Assembly: GCA_008360975.2 (NCBI GenBank)
Contig: VLJF02000047.1
Location: forward strand, 172,922 to 236,921
DNA from: Lichenostomus cassidix
Lineage: Eukaryota; Chordata; Aves; Passeriformes; Meliphagidae
Reading direction: 5' to 3'
DNA: 64,000 nt
Positions 48,080-59,500 of this stretch are shown piece by piece. Each line of letters begins with the position of its first letter. Position 1 is the first letter of the stretch. Both the position numbers and the translations under genes were made by a program. The notes under the pieces were generated by a model. The model made no database searches. It was given only the letters and a program-made list of their open reading frames with translations, and had not been told where the DNA came from.

Positions 48080-49673
48080 TCAGTCAGTCAGTCAGTCAGT
48101 CACAGCAAAGTAGCTGTCTTAAGGGAGACTGGTGAATAGAGGTGTATATGAATGTTTTGCTGAAGAAGAATGATGAGTACGTGATAACCCTCCCTGGAAT
48201 GCAATTGGACGTGGAGGTTTGGGTCAGGAAGTAGGAGGAGTATGGAACAAGAAAGCCTGGGAGCAGGTAAGTGAGAAGGATGAAGTAGGTGTATGGGCTT
48301 AGAAGAAGGCACGGATGGGGTTATGGATTGTAGAAGAGGCTTGCAAAAGCTGTAGGAAAGAACATGTCTTGAACTGTCTCGGTGACAGGGAACGGGCAGG
48401 GATGTACAGGTTGCAGTAACAGTATTTCTGTGTTTCACCAGGTTGCCTGTATGACAAGGGCACTACATGCATGTGGAGCTCCATGGGCTGGCACGTGGTT
48501 TGAGTATCAAGGCAGAAATGGAGAAGAATCTGTCCTGGGGAAGCATGCAGCTCTGGCTTTCCAAAGTATGCTGATATGAGAAGGTATGTGTCACGTTATA
48601 AAAGTGTTGCAGTTGCTGTAGCAGGAGGCATGCATTGCTGAGAAGCAAGCATGGAACACTTGAATTTTGCTACATGTTCAGGCATAGATTTCACAGTGAA
48701 AGAGAAAAGTACAAAGAGATACTGTGTGCACATAGGGAGAGGGATACTGTATGCACTTAGAGAGAGTTGTACGGGTCGTGTTTACAGGCTCGGTGCAGTA
48801 ATTGTGACACTTGTGAGGTGTAAGTGGCATGTGCAAGACACAGTAAGACATGTCTAGGAGGTCGATGTTGCAAAGAATTGCAGTTCTGAGCAGAAAGGCT
48901 GCTACAAAGGCAATGGCTTTGAAATGCAGGACGGCAGGCCCAAAAGTGATGGAAATCCACTCCTACAGCGCCCTCTGGTGTCGAGGTAGTGTTTCTGATG
49001 GAACTTGGGACGTTCTCTAGAAATACCTGGGAAGGAATGGATGTGCAAAGGAGACCCTGGCAGGTTGTATCCTGTCACTGGCAACTGGTCTTAGGTTTGA
49101 AAGAGACAAGGACAGAGAGGAAGAGAAAAAGAAGAGGGGAGGGACAGGTAGGGCCACAGGAACAAACATGGACAAAGCAGTGTGAGCGATCCACAGGTCC
49201 CGGGGCCATCCTGAGGTGGCTTAATGTAGCCTGAAGTCATGGGTCGATGGCCAGGCCTGTCCCCCTGGCAAAGCAGGGGCAGCGTCTTGCAGCAGGCTCC
49301 AGATGTGTGGATATACATGCATTGCTGCGGTGCAAGGCCTAGCACTGCAGAGCATGTGGAATGCATAAAAAGACCCTGTAAGGTAACTGTGACATGAAAA
49401 TGGTATGGTTATGGCACGTGGGGCTGGATGGGGATTTGCACAGGTGGGCCACAGAGGGTAGATGTTTATGGCCTGTAAGCACAGATGACAGCATGTAGGC
49501 AAAGGCCTCCTGTTCCCCCCTGTCCTGGGGGACAGTGGGTACTAACCTGCTTCCTGCAAGGGTATCCTCTGGACCTGCTGCATGCTGAGGCTTCCACAGC
49601 TTGGAGTGCAGCTGCAGGCTTGGACCTCTTGCAGAAAGTGAGATGACTGAGGAATAATTTCCCTGGATTTCAT
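47922..49673. repeat. Macrosatellite unit, class I subtype B (right arm)
   Basis: Tetranucleotide array 47,923-48,104 including GGGT runs not seen elsewhere. Confidence 0.85.
48966..48984 (-). promoter_or_regulatory. CTCF-like site
   Basis: Identical 19-bp word. Confidence 0.6.
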
Positions 49674-49687
49674 CAGATAGCTAGCTA

Positions 49688-49718
<31 letters not shown>

Positions 49719-49802
49719 AGCTAGCTAGCTAGCTAGCTAGCTAGCTGGCTGGCTGGTTGGTTGGTTGGTTGGCTGGCTGGCAGGCAGGCTGGCTGGCTGG
49801 CT

Positions 49803-49833
<31 letters not shown>

Positions 49834-51376
49834 ACAGCAAAGGAGCTGTCTTCAGGGAGACTGGTGAATAGAGGTGTATATGAATGTTTTGCTGAAGAAG
49901 AATGATGAGTACATGATAACCCTCCCTGGAATGGAATGGTGCATGGAGGTTTGGGTCAGGAAGTAGGAGGAGTATAGAACAAGAAAGCCTGGGAGCAGGT
50001 AAGTGAGAAGGATGAAGTAGGTGAATGGGCATAGAAGGAGGCACTGAGGGGGTTATGGATGGTAGAGAAGTGTTGCAAAAGCTGGAGGAAAGAAGGTACC
50101 TTGAAGTGTCTCTGTAACAGGGAACAAGCAGAGATGTACAGGTTGCAGCAACAGTATTTCTGTGTTTCACCAGGTTCCCTGTATGACAAGGGCACTACAT
50201 CCATGTGGAGCTCCATGGGCTGGCACGTGGTTTGAGTGTCAAGGCAGAAATGGAGAAGAATCTGTCCTCGGGGAGCGTGCAGCTCTGGCTGTCCTAAGTG
50301 TGCTGATAGGAGAAGGTATGTGTCACGTTTCAAAAGTGTTGCACTTGCCACAGCAGGAGGCATGCATTCCTGAGAAGCAAGCATGGAGCACTTGAATTTT
50401 GCTACATGCTCAGGCATAGATTTGAGAGTGAAAGACAAAACTACAAAGAGATACTGTGTGCACATAGGGAGAGGGATTGTGTATGCACATGGGGAGAGTT
50501 GTACAGGTCGTGTTTACAGGCTCGCTGCAGTAATTGTGACACCTGTCAGGTGTAAGTGGCATGTGTAAGACACGGTAAGACATGTGTAAGACGTGGGTGT
50601 TGCAAAGAATTGCAGTTCTGAGCACAAAGGGTGCTAGAAAGGCAACGGCTTTGAAATGCAGGACGGCAGGCCCAAAAGTGATGGAAATCCACTCCTACAG
50701 CGCCCTCTGGTGTCGAGGTACTGTTTCTGATGGAACTTGGGACGTTCTCTAGAAATACCTGGGAAGGAATGGATGTGCAAAGCAGACCCTCCCACGGTGT
50801 GTCCTGTCACTGGCATCTGGTCTTAGGTTTGAAACACACGAGGACAGAGAGGAAGGGAAAAAGAGGACAGGAGGGACAGGTAGGGCCACAGGAACGAACA
50901 GGGACACAGCAATAGGAGCGGTCCATACGGTGCCAGGGGCATCCTGAGGTGAGTTCATATAGACTGAAGTCATGGGCCGATGGCCAGGCCTGTCCCCCTG
51001 GCAAAGCAGCGTCAGCATCTTACAGCAGGCTCCAGATGTGTGCATATACATGCATTGCTGCACTGTAAAGCATGTGGAATGCATTGAAAGGCCCTGTAAG
51101 GTAACTGTGACATGAAAATGTTTTCTTTATGGCACATGGGGCTGGATGAGGGTTTGCACAGGTGGGCCAAGGAGGCCATGTTTATGGCCTTCGAGCAGAG
51201 GTGACAGCATGTAGGCAGAGGCCTCCCGTTCCCCCCTGAGCTGGGGGACAGTGGGTACAATGCATATCCTCCTTGCTAGGTGCATGCTGAAGCTTGGAAC
51301 ATTTGGAGTACAGCTGCAGGGTTTGACATCTTCCAGAAAGTGAGATGAATGAGGAAAAATTTTCCCTGGATGTCAT
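49674..51376. repeat. Macrosatellite unit, class I subtype B (right arm)
   Basis: Tetranucleotide array 49,675-49,835. The distal part resembles the unit at 46,308, which suggests exchange between units. Confidence 0.85.
50698..50716 (-). promoter_or_regulatory. CTCF-like site
   Basis: Identical 19-bp word, the outermost intact site of the right arm. Confidence 0.6.
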
Positions 51377-51460
51377 CAGCTAGGTAGGTAGGTAGGTAGG
51401 TAGGTAGGTAGATAGCTGGCTGGCTGGCTGGCTGGGTGGCTGGCTGGCTGGGTGGGTGGG

Positions 51461-51504
<44 letters not shown>

Positions 51505-53077
51505 TTTCAGTCAGTCAGTCGGTCAGGCAGTGCAAAGTAGCTGTCTTGAGGGAGACTGGTGGATACAAGTGTATATGAATGTTTTGCTGAAGAAGAATGA
51601 TGAGTACATGATAACCCTCCCTGGAATAGAATTGGACGTGGAGGTTTGGGTCAGGAAGTAGGAGGAGTATGGAACAAGTGAGCCTGGGAGTGGGCTGGTG
51701 AGAAGGATGAAGTAGGTGAATGGACATAGAAGGAGACGGTGAGGAGGTTATGGATTGTTGAAGAGGCTTGGAAAAGCTGTAGGAAAGAATGTGCCTTGAA
51801 GTGTCTCGGTGACAAGGAACGTGCAGGGATGTACAGGCTGCAGCAACAGTCTTTGTGTGTTTCTCAGGGTTGCCTGTATTGCAAGGACACTGCATCCATG
51901 TGGAGCCCCATGGGCTGGCACTGGTGTGAGGGTCAAGGCAGAAATGGAGAAGAATCTGTCCTGGGGGAGCGTGCAACTCTGGCTGTGCTAAGTATGCTGG
52001 TATGAGAAGGTATGTGTCATGTTTCAAAAGTGTTGCACTTGCCAGAGCAGGAGGCATGTATTACTGAGAAGCCAGCACGGAGCAGTTGGAATCTGGGCAC
52101 CTGTTCAGGCATAGTTTTGAGAGAGAGAGGGAAAACTACAAAGTGATAGTGGGTGCACATAGGGAGAGTTGTGCAGGTCGTGTTTACAGGCTCGGTGCGA
52201 TAATTGTGAGACCTGTGAGTTGTCAGTGCCACGTGTAAGACGTGGGACATGGGTGTTGGAAAGAAGTGCAATTCTGAGCACAAAGGGTGCTATGGAGGCA
52301 ATGGCTTTGAAATGCAACACGGCAGACTGGAAGTGACAGGAGTCCACTCCTACAGCACGCTCTTGTGTCAAGGTACTGTTTCCGGTGGAACTTGTGACGT
52401 TCTCTATAAATACCTGGGAAGGAATGGATGTGCAAAGGAGACCCTCACACGGTGTGTGCTGTGAGTAGCATCTGTTCATAGCTATGACAGACACAAGGAG
52501 AGACAGAGAGAAAAAGAGGAGTGGAAGGACAGGTAGGGCCACAGGAACAAACAGGGACAAAGCGATAGCAGCGGTCCATGCGTCCCGGGGGCATCCTGAG
52601 GTGGGTTAACATAGGCTGAAGTCATGGGCCCATGGCCAGGCCTGTCCCCCTGGCAAAGCAGCATCAGCATCTTGCAGCACGCTGCAGCTGTATGGATATA
52701 TATGCCGTGCTGCAGTGAAAGGCCTAGCACTGCACAGCATGTCAAAGGCATTGAAAGACCCTGTAAGGTAACTGTGACATGAAAATGGCATGGTTATAGC
52801 ATGTGACAGTGGGTTCAGGTTTGCACACGTGGGCCACGGAGAGTAGATGTTTATGGCCTGCGAGCAGAGGTGACGGCATGTAGGCAAAGGCCTCCCGTTC
52901 CCCCCTGAGCGGGGGGACGGTGGGTACAAACCTGCTTCCTGCAAGCGTATCCTCTCGGCCTGCTGCGTGCTGAGGCTCGGACGACTTGGAGTGCAGCCAC
53001 GGGCTTTGGCCTCTGTGCGTACACACCTCTCGCAGAAGCTGAGATGACTTCATAAGAACTTTGCCTGGACGTAATCA
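51377..53077. repeat. Macrosatellite unit, class I, array-edge unit (right arm)
   Basis: Last unit of the right array, more diverged than interior units. Its CTCF-like word is degenerate (CAGCACGCTCTTGTG near 52,352), and it shares the GTGCGTACACACCTC insertion with the left edge unit at 7,378. Confidence 0.85.
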
Positions 53078-54270
53078 GCAGCTGGCTGAATGTCAATACA
53101 AAGTATGTGTCTTCAGGGAAACTTGTGGATGGAGTGAGATAGGAATGTTTGGGTGAAGAAGAATGCCGAGTGTGTGATGACCGTCCCTGGAGGGGAATTG
53201 CAACTCTGCAGAGTATGGAGTGCATGCACTGTTAGACAGCCTTTGCTGCAGGCAAGTGTGAAGAAGCCCTGGAGATGGATTAGAAGGTATTAGACTGGGT
53301 GGTTGCGGTGGGATGACATGGGTGGGTAAGAGATAGTGCACCTGATTGAGAATTTGTAGAATACTGTGAAACTTTGATGTGCTCCTGTGGCTGAGCAGGC
53401 CTGAAACCCTCCGCTGTGTCACGACTTCAACAGGCGGCTGGTGGGTAGGAGGCCCAGGAGGACGTGGCATCGGGCACTCGGACTAGCACGTGTGCAGAGC
53501 CGTGCGGAAATGACTGACACGTGTGTCGTGTTCTCTTCCAGATGGTGGGGTTTCGCTGCTGCTGGAGTTGCCTATCCCGGCGAGGATATTGTGGTGAAGA
53601 GAAGAGAGAGATGCGTCTGTTCTGTTCCAAAAGGTATAGAAAACAAAATGACATGAAAGGCTACTGAAGGAAAATTGTTGGGACTGACTGCTACTGTTGG
53701 AAAATGTATCAGCTTAAAAATATTGTGTCACTAGTCAAAGGTTTGATTTGGGTTTCCCCTGGGAAAAGGAATTTTTGATTTCTTCCAGGGCAATGTTGTG
53801 CCACATGAGGTCTGGTGAATTCAGCATAGCAAGAGCTTGGGACTGACCCCCAAAGATAAGCACAAAGAGAAGCACGGTGAACAGAACATCCAGCAGGAAC
53901 ATGTGGTTCTCCAGAAGACAGGATGGATATGACAAGCAGCTAGGCCAGAGCACCTGCAGCAGGGCTGAAGACATCCAGGCCCAGAAAAATGACTGCTAAA
54001 AACAAGTGAAAAATGTCATTAGCATGGCAGACAAGGACATTGGAGTCCAACGAGAGATCAAATATGGGGACTTTGCTCCACTTTGGACTAATGAACACTG
54101 AGCCGATGCTTTCCTATTGGCTTTTACTGTATGCACTGTCTGAGAAATGGAGTAAGAGCTCTGTAGTCTGGAATGATGGTCTCTGCACACCCGGGCTTTG
54201 GGGGGATGAGATGATTGCTGTGGTACATGCTGGGCACAAAATAAAGTCATGCCTTGAGTGTGTAACATGA
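53078..54270. repeat. Array-flanking segment, right copy
   Basis: Reverse-complement homologue of 6,231-7,377. Homology ends near 54,180 (right) and 6,230 (left). It contains the small ORF at 53,542 and a minus-strand open frame (53,735-53,974, 79 codons) with a hydrophobic stretch that is interrupted in the left copy. No family is recognised. Confidence 0.75.
53542..53667 (+). other. 41-codon Cys/Arg-rich open frame after a strong acceptor
   Basis: TGTTCTCTTCCAG precedes ATGGTGGGGTTTCGC immediately. The frame is open to TGA at 53,667 and encodes MVGFRCCWSCLSRRGYCG followed by a basic tail. The left-arm copy has a TAG at the ninth codon and no aligned ATG, so only the right copy is open. A possible alternative donor AAAAG|GTATAG lies near the end. 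Coding is doubtful. Confidence 0.15.
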
Positions 54271-54750
54271 AAATGTTGTTGCAGAGTTTTTCCATTTTTT
54301 TCTGCAGATTGGGTGACACTAGTAAACACGTGGCAGTAGTGTAGAGGTGGAAAAAAAACCCCCAAGACTGCAGAAGTGATCCCTGCAAAAGCACAGCAGG
54401 GGGTAAGACATGCACACAGAAGTGAATGCAGGCACGAAACAAGTGAAAAAACCCCAGCGATACACAGTAGAAGCCCCTAGGAAATACTGTACAATGAGAT
54501 AAGCAAAATGGACGTAGTTGGGAGAAACAACTGTATATATGCTAGTGCTGCAGTATCCCCCAAAATATGTTTTGGTTTTCAAGAATCATAAATGGTGTTT
54601 TCAAAAAGTGATTAAAAGACCCAGTGAGATTTGAGAGAATGGTAATTTGTGCTAATACAGTTGAGGGAAAGCATGTAAAAAACCATGCACTGAACCTTAG
54701 GAAAATTCTCTAGCAAAGGAGCTCCAAAAATGGAGAAAAAAGTAAAACGC
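54271..54750. other. Unique sequence, no gene recognised
   Basis: AT-richer DNA with one splice-like pair, acceptor TTTTTTTCTGCAG (ending about 54,307) and donor AGGGG|GTAAGA (about 54,402). No conserved frame or known element seen. Confidence 0.4.
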
Positions 54751-54759
54751 TAAAGAAGC

Positions 54760-55080
54760 AACGGCTCCCCTGTTGCCGTAGCGACGGGCGGGCGGAGGCA
54801 GGCGTAGCTTAGGGCGGACTGAGGGGGCACCGAGGGGCGGGCTCTTGGGCGGGCTAGGGGGAGCGGCAGGGCCGTGGCTGTGTTCCGAGCCCCGTGACGT
54901 CGAGGGGCGGGGTGTGGAGACCACCGGAGGCGTGGCTTTGTCCCGGGCAGGGAGCCGACAGGGGCGGGGCCAAGGGAGGGACGACAGGCGGAGCAGTGGG
55001 TGGAGTACCGTGACGGACGCAGAATCGGGGGCGGGGTAGTGGGCAGGGCTTTGTTGACGTCATTGTGCGGCGAAAAGGAT
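54760..55080. promoter_or_regulatory. CpG-island promoter with X-box-like and CRE sites
   Basis: GC-rich block with several GC boxes (GGGGCGGGGC family), an RFX X-box-like GTTGCCGTAGCGAC (54,772-54,785, one mismatch to GTNRCCNNRGYAAC), a half-strength CRE TGACGTCG (54,895-54,902) and a full CRE TGACGTCA (55,055-55,062). It may drive the tRNA-like element just downstream or a gene on the other strand; the sequence does not decide. Confidence 0.6.
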
Positions 55081-55107
55081 ATGCCCCCAAAAAAAGGATT
55101 TAAAATT

Positions 55108-55535
55108 AAGGAGCCACTCTGGCTCGGTGGGTATGGCCTTAAGCCGGATCTCTGCACGTCAGGGGTTCGAATCCCACCGCGGGCTAGCCCGTGCGTGTGC
55201 TAGGCGCGTCACGGCCGCATAGTCCGGGAGCCCGCCGGGCCCGCCTACCCCCACTGGAACGTAAGTGAGGCACGTGTGCCAGAAGGTGGGGCGACAGAGG
55301 CGGGCCCCCCCGCGAGGGGGGGCAGCCCAGGTGGGCCCGCCGCAAGGGGGGGGCTGCCGCTGCAGCTCCCCGCAGGGGGGGGGGGATGGCGCCGCCCGGA
55401 AGGGGCCTCCCGGGGTACCCCCCCGCATCCACCGCGCCGCGCGCGGCAGCGCGCGGCGCGCGCCGAAAATCGGGGGGCGGCACCTGGTGCCGGGGGGCGT
55501 GGCTGAGGGCACCAAGGTGCCAAAAATGCTTTTTT
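55108..55535 (+). ncRNA. Candidate Pol III unit with tRNA-like head and GC-rich body
   Basis: A box-like TGGCTCGGTGGG (55,120-55,131) and a perfect B box GGTTCGAATCC (55,164-55,174), 44 bp apart. The T-arm pairs over only about three base pairs and no clean cloverleaf or anticodon arm forms, so it is tRNA-derived and not a working tRNA. The first T-run that would stop Pol III is TTTTTT at 55,530-55,535, giving a transcript of about 420 nt with a GC-rich, hairpin-forming body. The alternative is a tRNA-derived SINE. Confidence 0.4.
55433..55460. repeat. 12-bp stem hairpin, all G/C
   Basis: CGCGCCGCGCGC (55,433-55,444) pairs perfectly with 55,449-55,460 around a GGCA loop. It lies within the putative Pol III transcript. 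Confidence 0.9.
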
Positions 55536-55544
55536 CCACCTACA

Positions 55545-56590
55545 ACGCACAAACAAACACTTCACCTTCAAACTCTCTCCATCACCAACAACAAATACTT
55601 CTGTCCTCACATTTCCTTCTCTTCGCAAACTCCACCTTCTTTCATGCCTTAACACATCTCACTCACACACACACACACACACCCACACACACACACCCAC
55701 CCAAACACACTGCATATACATTCACCAACTATAACACACTCACATTAACAACAAAAAAACCCTCTTCCCAAACTTTGCAAAACACTCCATTTATGCACCT
55801 CTTGCCTTCTACAAAACTCACATACTCTCTCGAAACCCTTCCCGCCTTGCTTACGCCACCGTCGCAGCTCCTTGCTTGCGCCATTCAAGCCACACTCACG
55901 CTCCTTCATTTACCACACGAATCCCTTCCTAAGACACTTTGACCTTTCACCCCTCACGCTCACAACAACAAAACCTCACCTCTCACATCCTTCACCTTTC
56001 CAGTCGCACCTTTACTCCCTCAACATTTCTTCCACGTGCCACTTCCTGCCATCATTACTTCCCTGCAACCAATCGCTTCACGGTACCACTCTCAAAGACA
56101 AACGAAATTTAACAATCATCTCAAACACCTGCATCTGGCCTCCAGCCACCTACAAACCTCTTCGAACACCATGTCTAACTGACAGCTGGCCACCTCTCTC
56201 CGATGGAAAATCAATCTCCCACCACTTTGCCCGTCTGGTCCTCTCCGTACCGGTGCCGTGGTCTGCCCAGATGCCTCTCATGTCTGACTCCGTGCGCTTT
56301 GTTCTCACGCATTGGCTATTAGGGCACGGCACTCATTTTAGAAAAGCGGATCAAACGCAACAAACAGCCGCTCCTGCTGCTCAGCCACCACCTTACAGCC
56401 TCTCCCTCCTTCGGAGTTGCTACACACCACTCCCTCAAGCCTGCTGCCTACCTGGCTCACCTTCTCACAATTGGGTGGCTTGGGCCTCCCCTTTGCATAT
56501 GCTCTCTGAACACCTTGACACTGGGTCCCCCATGCTCATCTCCTCCCTCGGCTACCCATTCGGCGCCTCGACGCGGAAAGTGCCCCGCAA
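55545..56590. other. G-poor, A/C-rich spacer
   Basis: The plus strand is strikingly poor in G until about 56,110, rich in CAC, CTT and ACA, then gradually more balanced. It contains a (CA)n/(CCCA) microsatellite at about 55,664-55,712. The 240-codon plus-strand open frame (55,872-56,594) has biased, low-complexity composition and no recognisable domain. Confidence 0.5.
55664..55712. repeat. (CA)n microsatellite
   Basis: ACACACACACACCC runs. Confidence 0.95.
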
Positions 56591-56599
56591 ATGAAACGC

Positions 56600-59500
56600 G
56601 GGCTATATGTATGTGTGTGTCTGAGTGTGTGTATATGTATATCTGTGTATATCTGTGTCTCTATATATATACATATGTGTGTATATATACATATCTGTAT
56701 GTATATACATATGTGTGGGTATATATATATGTGTACATATATGTGTGTGTATATAGGTGTATGTGTATATATATGTAGGTGTCTGTATATGTATGTCTGT
56801 GTGTGTATATATGTCTGTGTGTATATATATGTGTGTGTGGGTATATATCTGTCTCTTTATATATACATAAGTGTATATATACATATGTGTGTATATACAT
56901 GTGTGTGTATATATTTCTGTGTCTATACATACATATTTGTTTATATATACATATATGTGTATATATATTTGTATGTCTCTATATATATATGTGTGTGTGA
57001 ATATATACACATGTGTGTGTATATACACATTTCTGTGTGTATATATATATGTGTGTGGGTATATATATGTCGATGTATAGATACGTGTGGGTATATTTAC
57101 ATATGTGTATACATACATGTGTGTATATATATGTGTGTATACACAATATGTCTGTATATATACATATGTGTATATACACACATATGTGTGTATATATACA
57201 TACGTGTGTACATATCTGTGTGTGACTATATATATGACTGTGTGTATATATATATGGTGTGTATATATGTGTGCATACATATATGTGTGTGTATATATAT
57301 GAGTGTGGGTATATCTATGTGACTGTGTGTATATATATATGTGTATATAAATACATATGTGTATATATATGTGTATATATATATATGTGTGTCTGTATAT
57401 ATACATATGTCTGTATATATACATATGTCTCTATATGCATATGAGGGAATGTATATATGTCTATATATATGTCTTTGTATAAATATGTTTCTATTTATAT
57501 ACATATGGGGGTGTATATATATGTGTCTATATACATCTGTATATATATATCTGTCTATATACATCTGTATATATATGTGTGTGTATATATATATGTCTGT
57601 ATATGTATGTGTGGGTATATATACACATGTGTGTATATATACATATGTGTGTGTATATATACATATGTGCATGTATATACATATGAGTGTGGATATATAT
57701 GTGTGTATATGTGTGTGTATATATATGTGTCTCTGTGTATATACATGTATGTCTATACATATATGTGTGTGCATATTCTGTATGTCTGTGTATATATACG
57801 TGTGTGCATATATACATAGGAGTGTTTATAGACATATGACTGCATATATATGTCTGTATATATATATCTGTGTATATATATATATGGTGTGTATAAATAT
57901 GTCTGTGTATCTGTATGTGTATATATATACATATGTCTGTATATAAGTGTCTGAGTGTGTGTGTATATATGTGTGGATGTGTATATATATGCTGTGTATA
58001 AATATGTCTGTGTATCTCTATCTGTATATATATACATATGTGTGTGTATATATATATATGTATGTATGTGCATAAATATGTGTACGTGTGTGTATATATA
58101 TGCTGCGTATAAATAACTGTGTCTATCTGTATGTGTATATATATACATGTCCGTATATATATGTGTGTGTATATATATATGGTGTATATAAATATGTGTG
58201 TGTATCTGTATGTGTATATATATACATATGTGTGTATATATATGTGTGAGTGGATATATATACGTGTCTGTATATATATATGGTGTGTATAAATATGTCT
58301 GTGTATCTGTATGAGTATATATATACATATGTCTGTATATATATGTGTGTCTGCATATGTATGTGTGTGTGTGTGTATATACATATGGTGTATATAAATA
58401 GGTGTGTGTGTGTATGTGTATGTCTATATATATACATTTCTGTGTATATATCTCTGTGTATGCATATATATGAGTAGGTGTGTATATTTATATGGTGTGT
58501 ATAAATATATGGGTGTATCTGTATATATTATATACATATATGTATATATATATGTGTCTGTGCATATATATGCCTGTGTGTGTCTGTGTATATATATATG
58601 GTGTGTATATTTATGTGTGTGTATCTATATGTGTATATATATACATATGTGTGTATATATATATGTCTGTGCATATATATGAGTGGGTGTGTATATATAT
58701 GGTGTGTATAAATATGTGTCTGTATCTATATGTATATCTATATACAAATGTGTAAATATATATGTGTGTATGCATATATATGTCTGTGTCTGTATATATA
58801 TAGTGTGTATAAATATGTCTGTGTATCTATAGGTGTATATATATACATATCTGTGAGTATATATGTGGGTATGCATATATATGTGTGTGTATATATATAT
58901 ATGGTGTGTATAAATATGTGTCAATATCTATATGTATATATATACATATGTGTGTATATATATGTAAATGTCTATATATACCTGTGTGTGTATATATATG
59001 GTGTGTATAAATATTTCTGTGTATCTGTATGAGTATATATATACATATGTCTGTATATATATGTATGTCTGCAAATATATGTGTGTGTGTGTGTGTATAT
59101 ATATGGTGTATATAAATATGTGTGTGTGTGTATGTGTATGTCTATATATATACATTTCTGTGTATATATCTCTGTGTATGCATATATATGAGTAGGTGTG
59201 TATATATATATGGTGTGTATAAATATATGGGTGTATCTGTATATATATATATATACATATATGTATATATATATGTGTCTGTGCATATATATGTCTGTGT
59301 GTGTCTGTGCATATATATATGGTGTGTCTATTTATGTGTGTGTATCTATATGTGTATATATATACATATGTGTGTATATATATATGTCTGTGCATATATA
59401 GGAGTGGGTGTGTGTATATATATGGTGTGTATAAATATGTGTCTGTATCTATATGTATATCTATACACAGATATGTGAATATATATGTGTGTATGCATAT

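Noticed and set aside
55108..55190. Functional tRNA (Leu-like, CTTAAG in the middle)
   Set aside because: The T-stem pairs over about three bases and the anticodon stem-loop does not fold to the standard 5-bp stem with 7-base loop; best seen as tRNA-derived.
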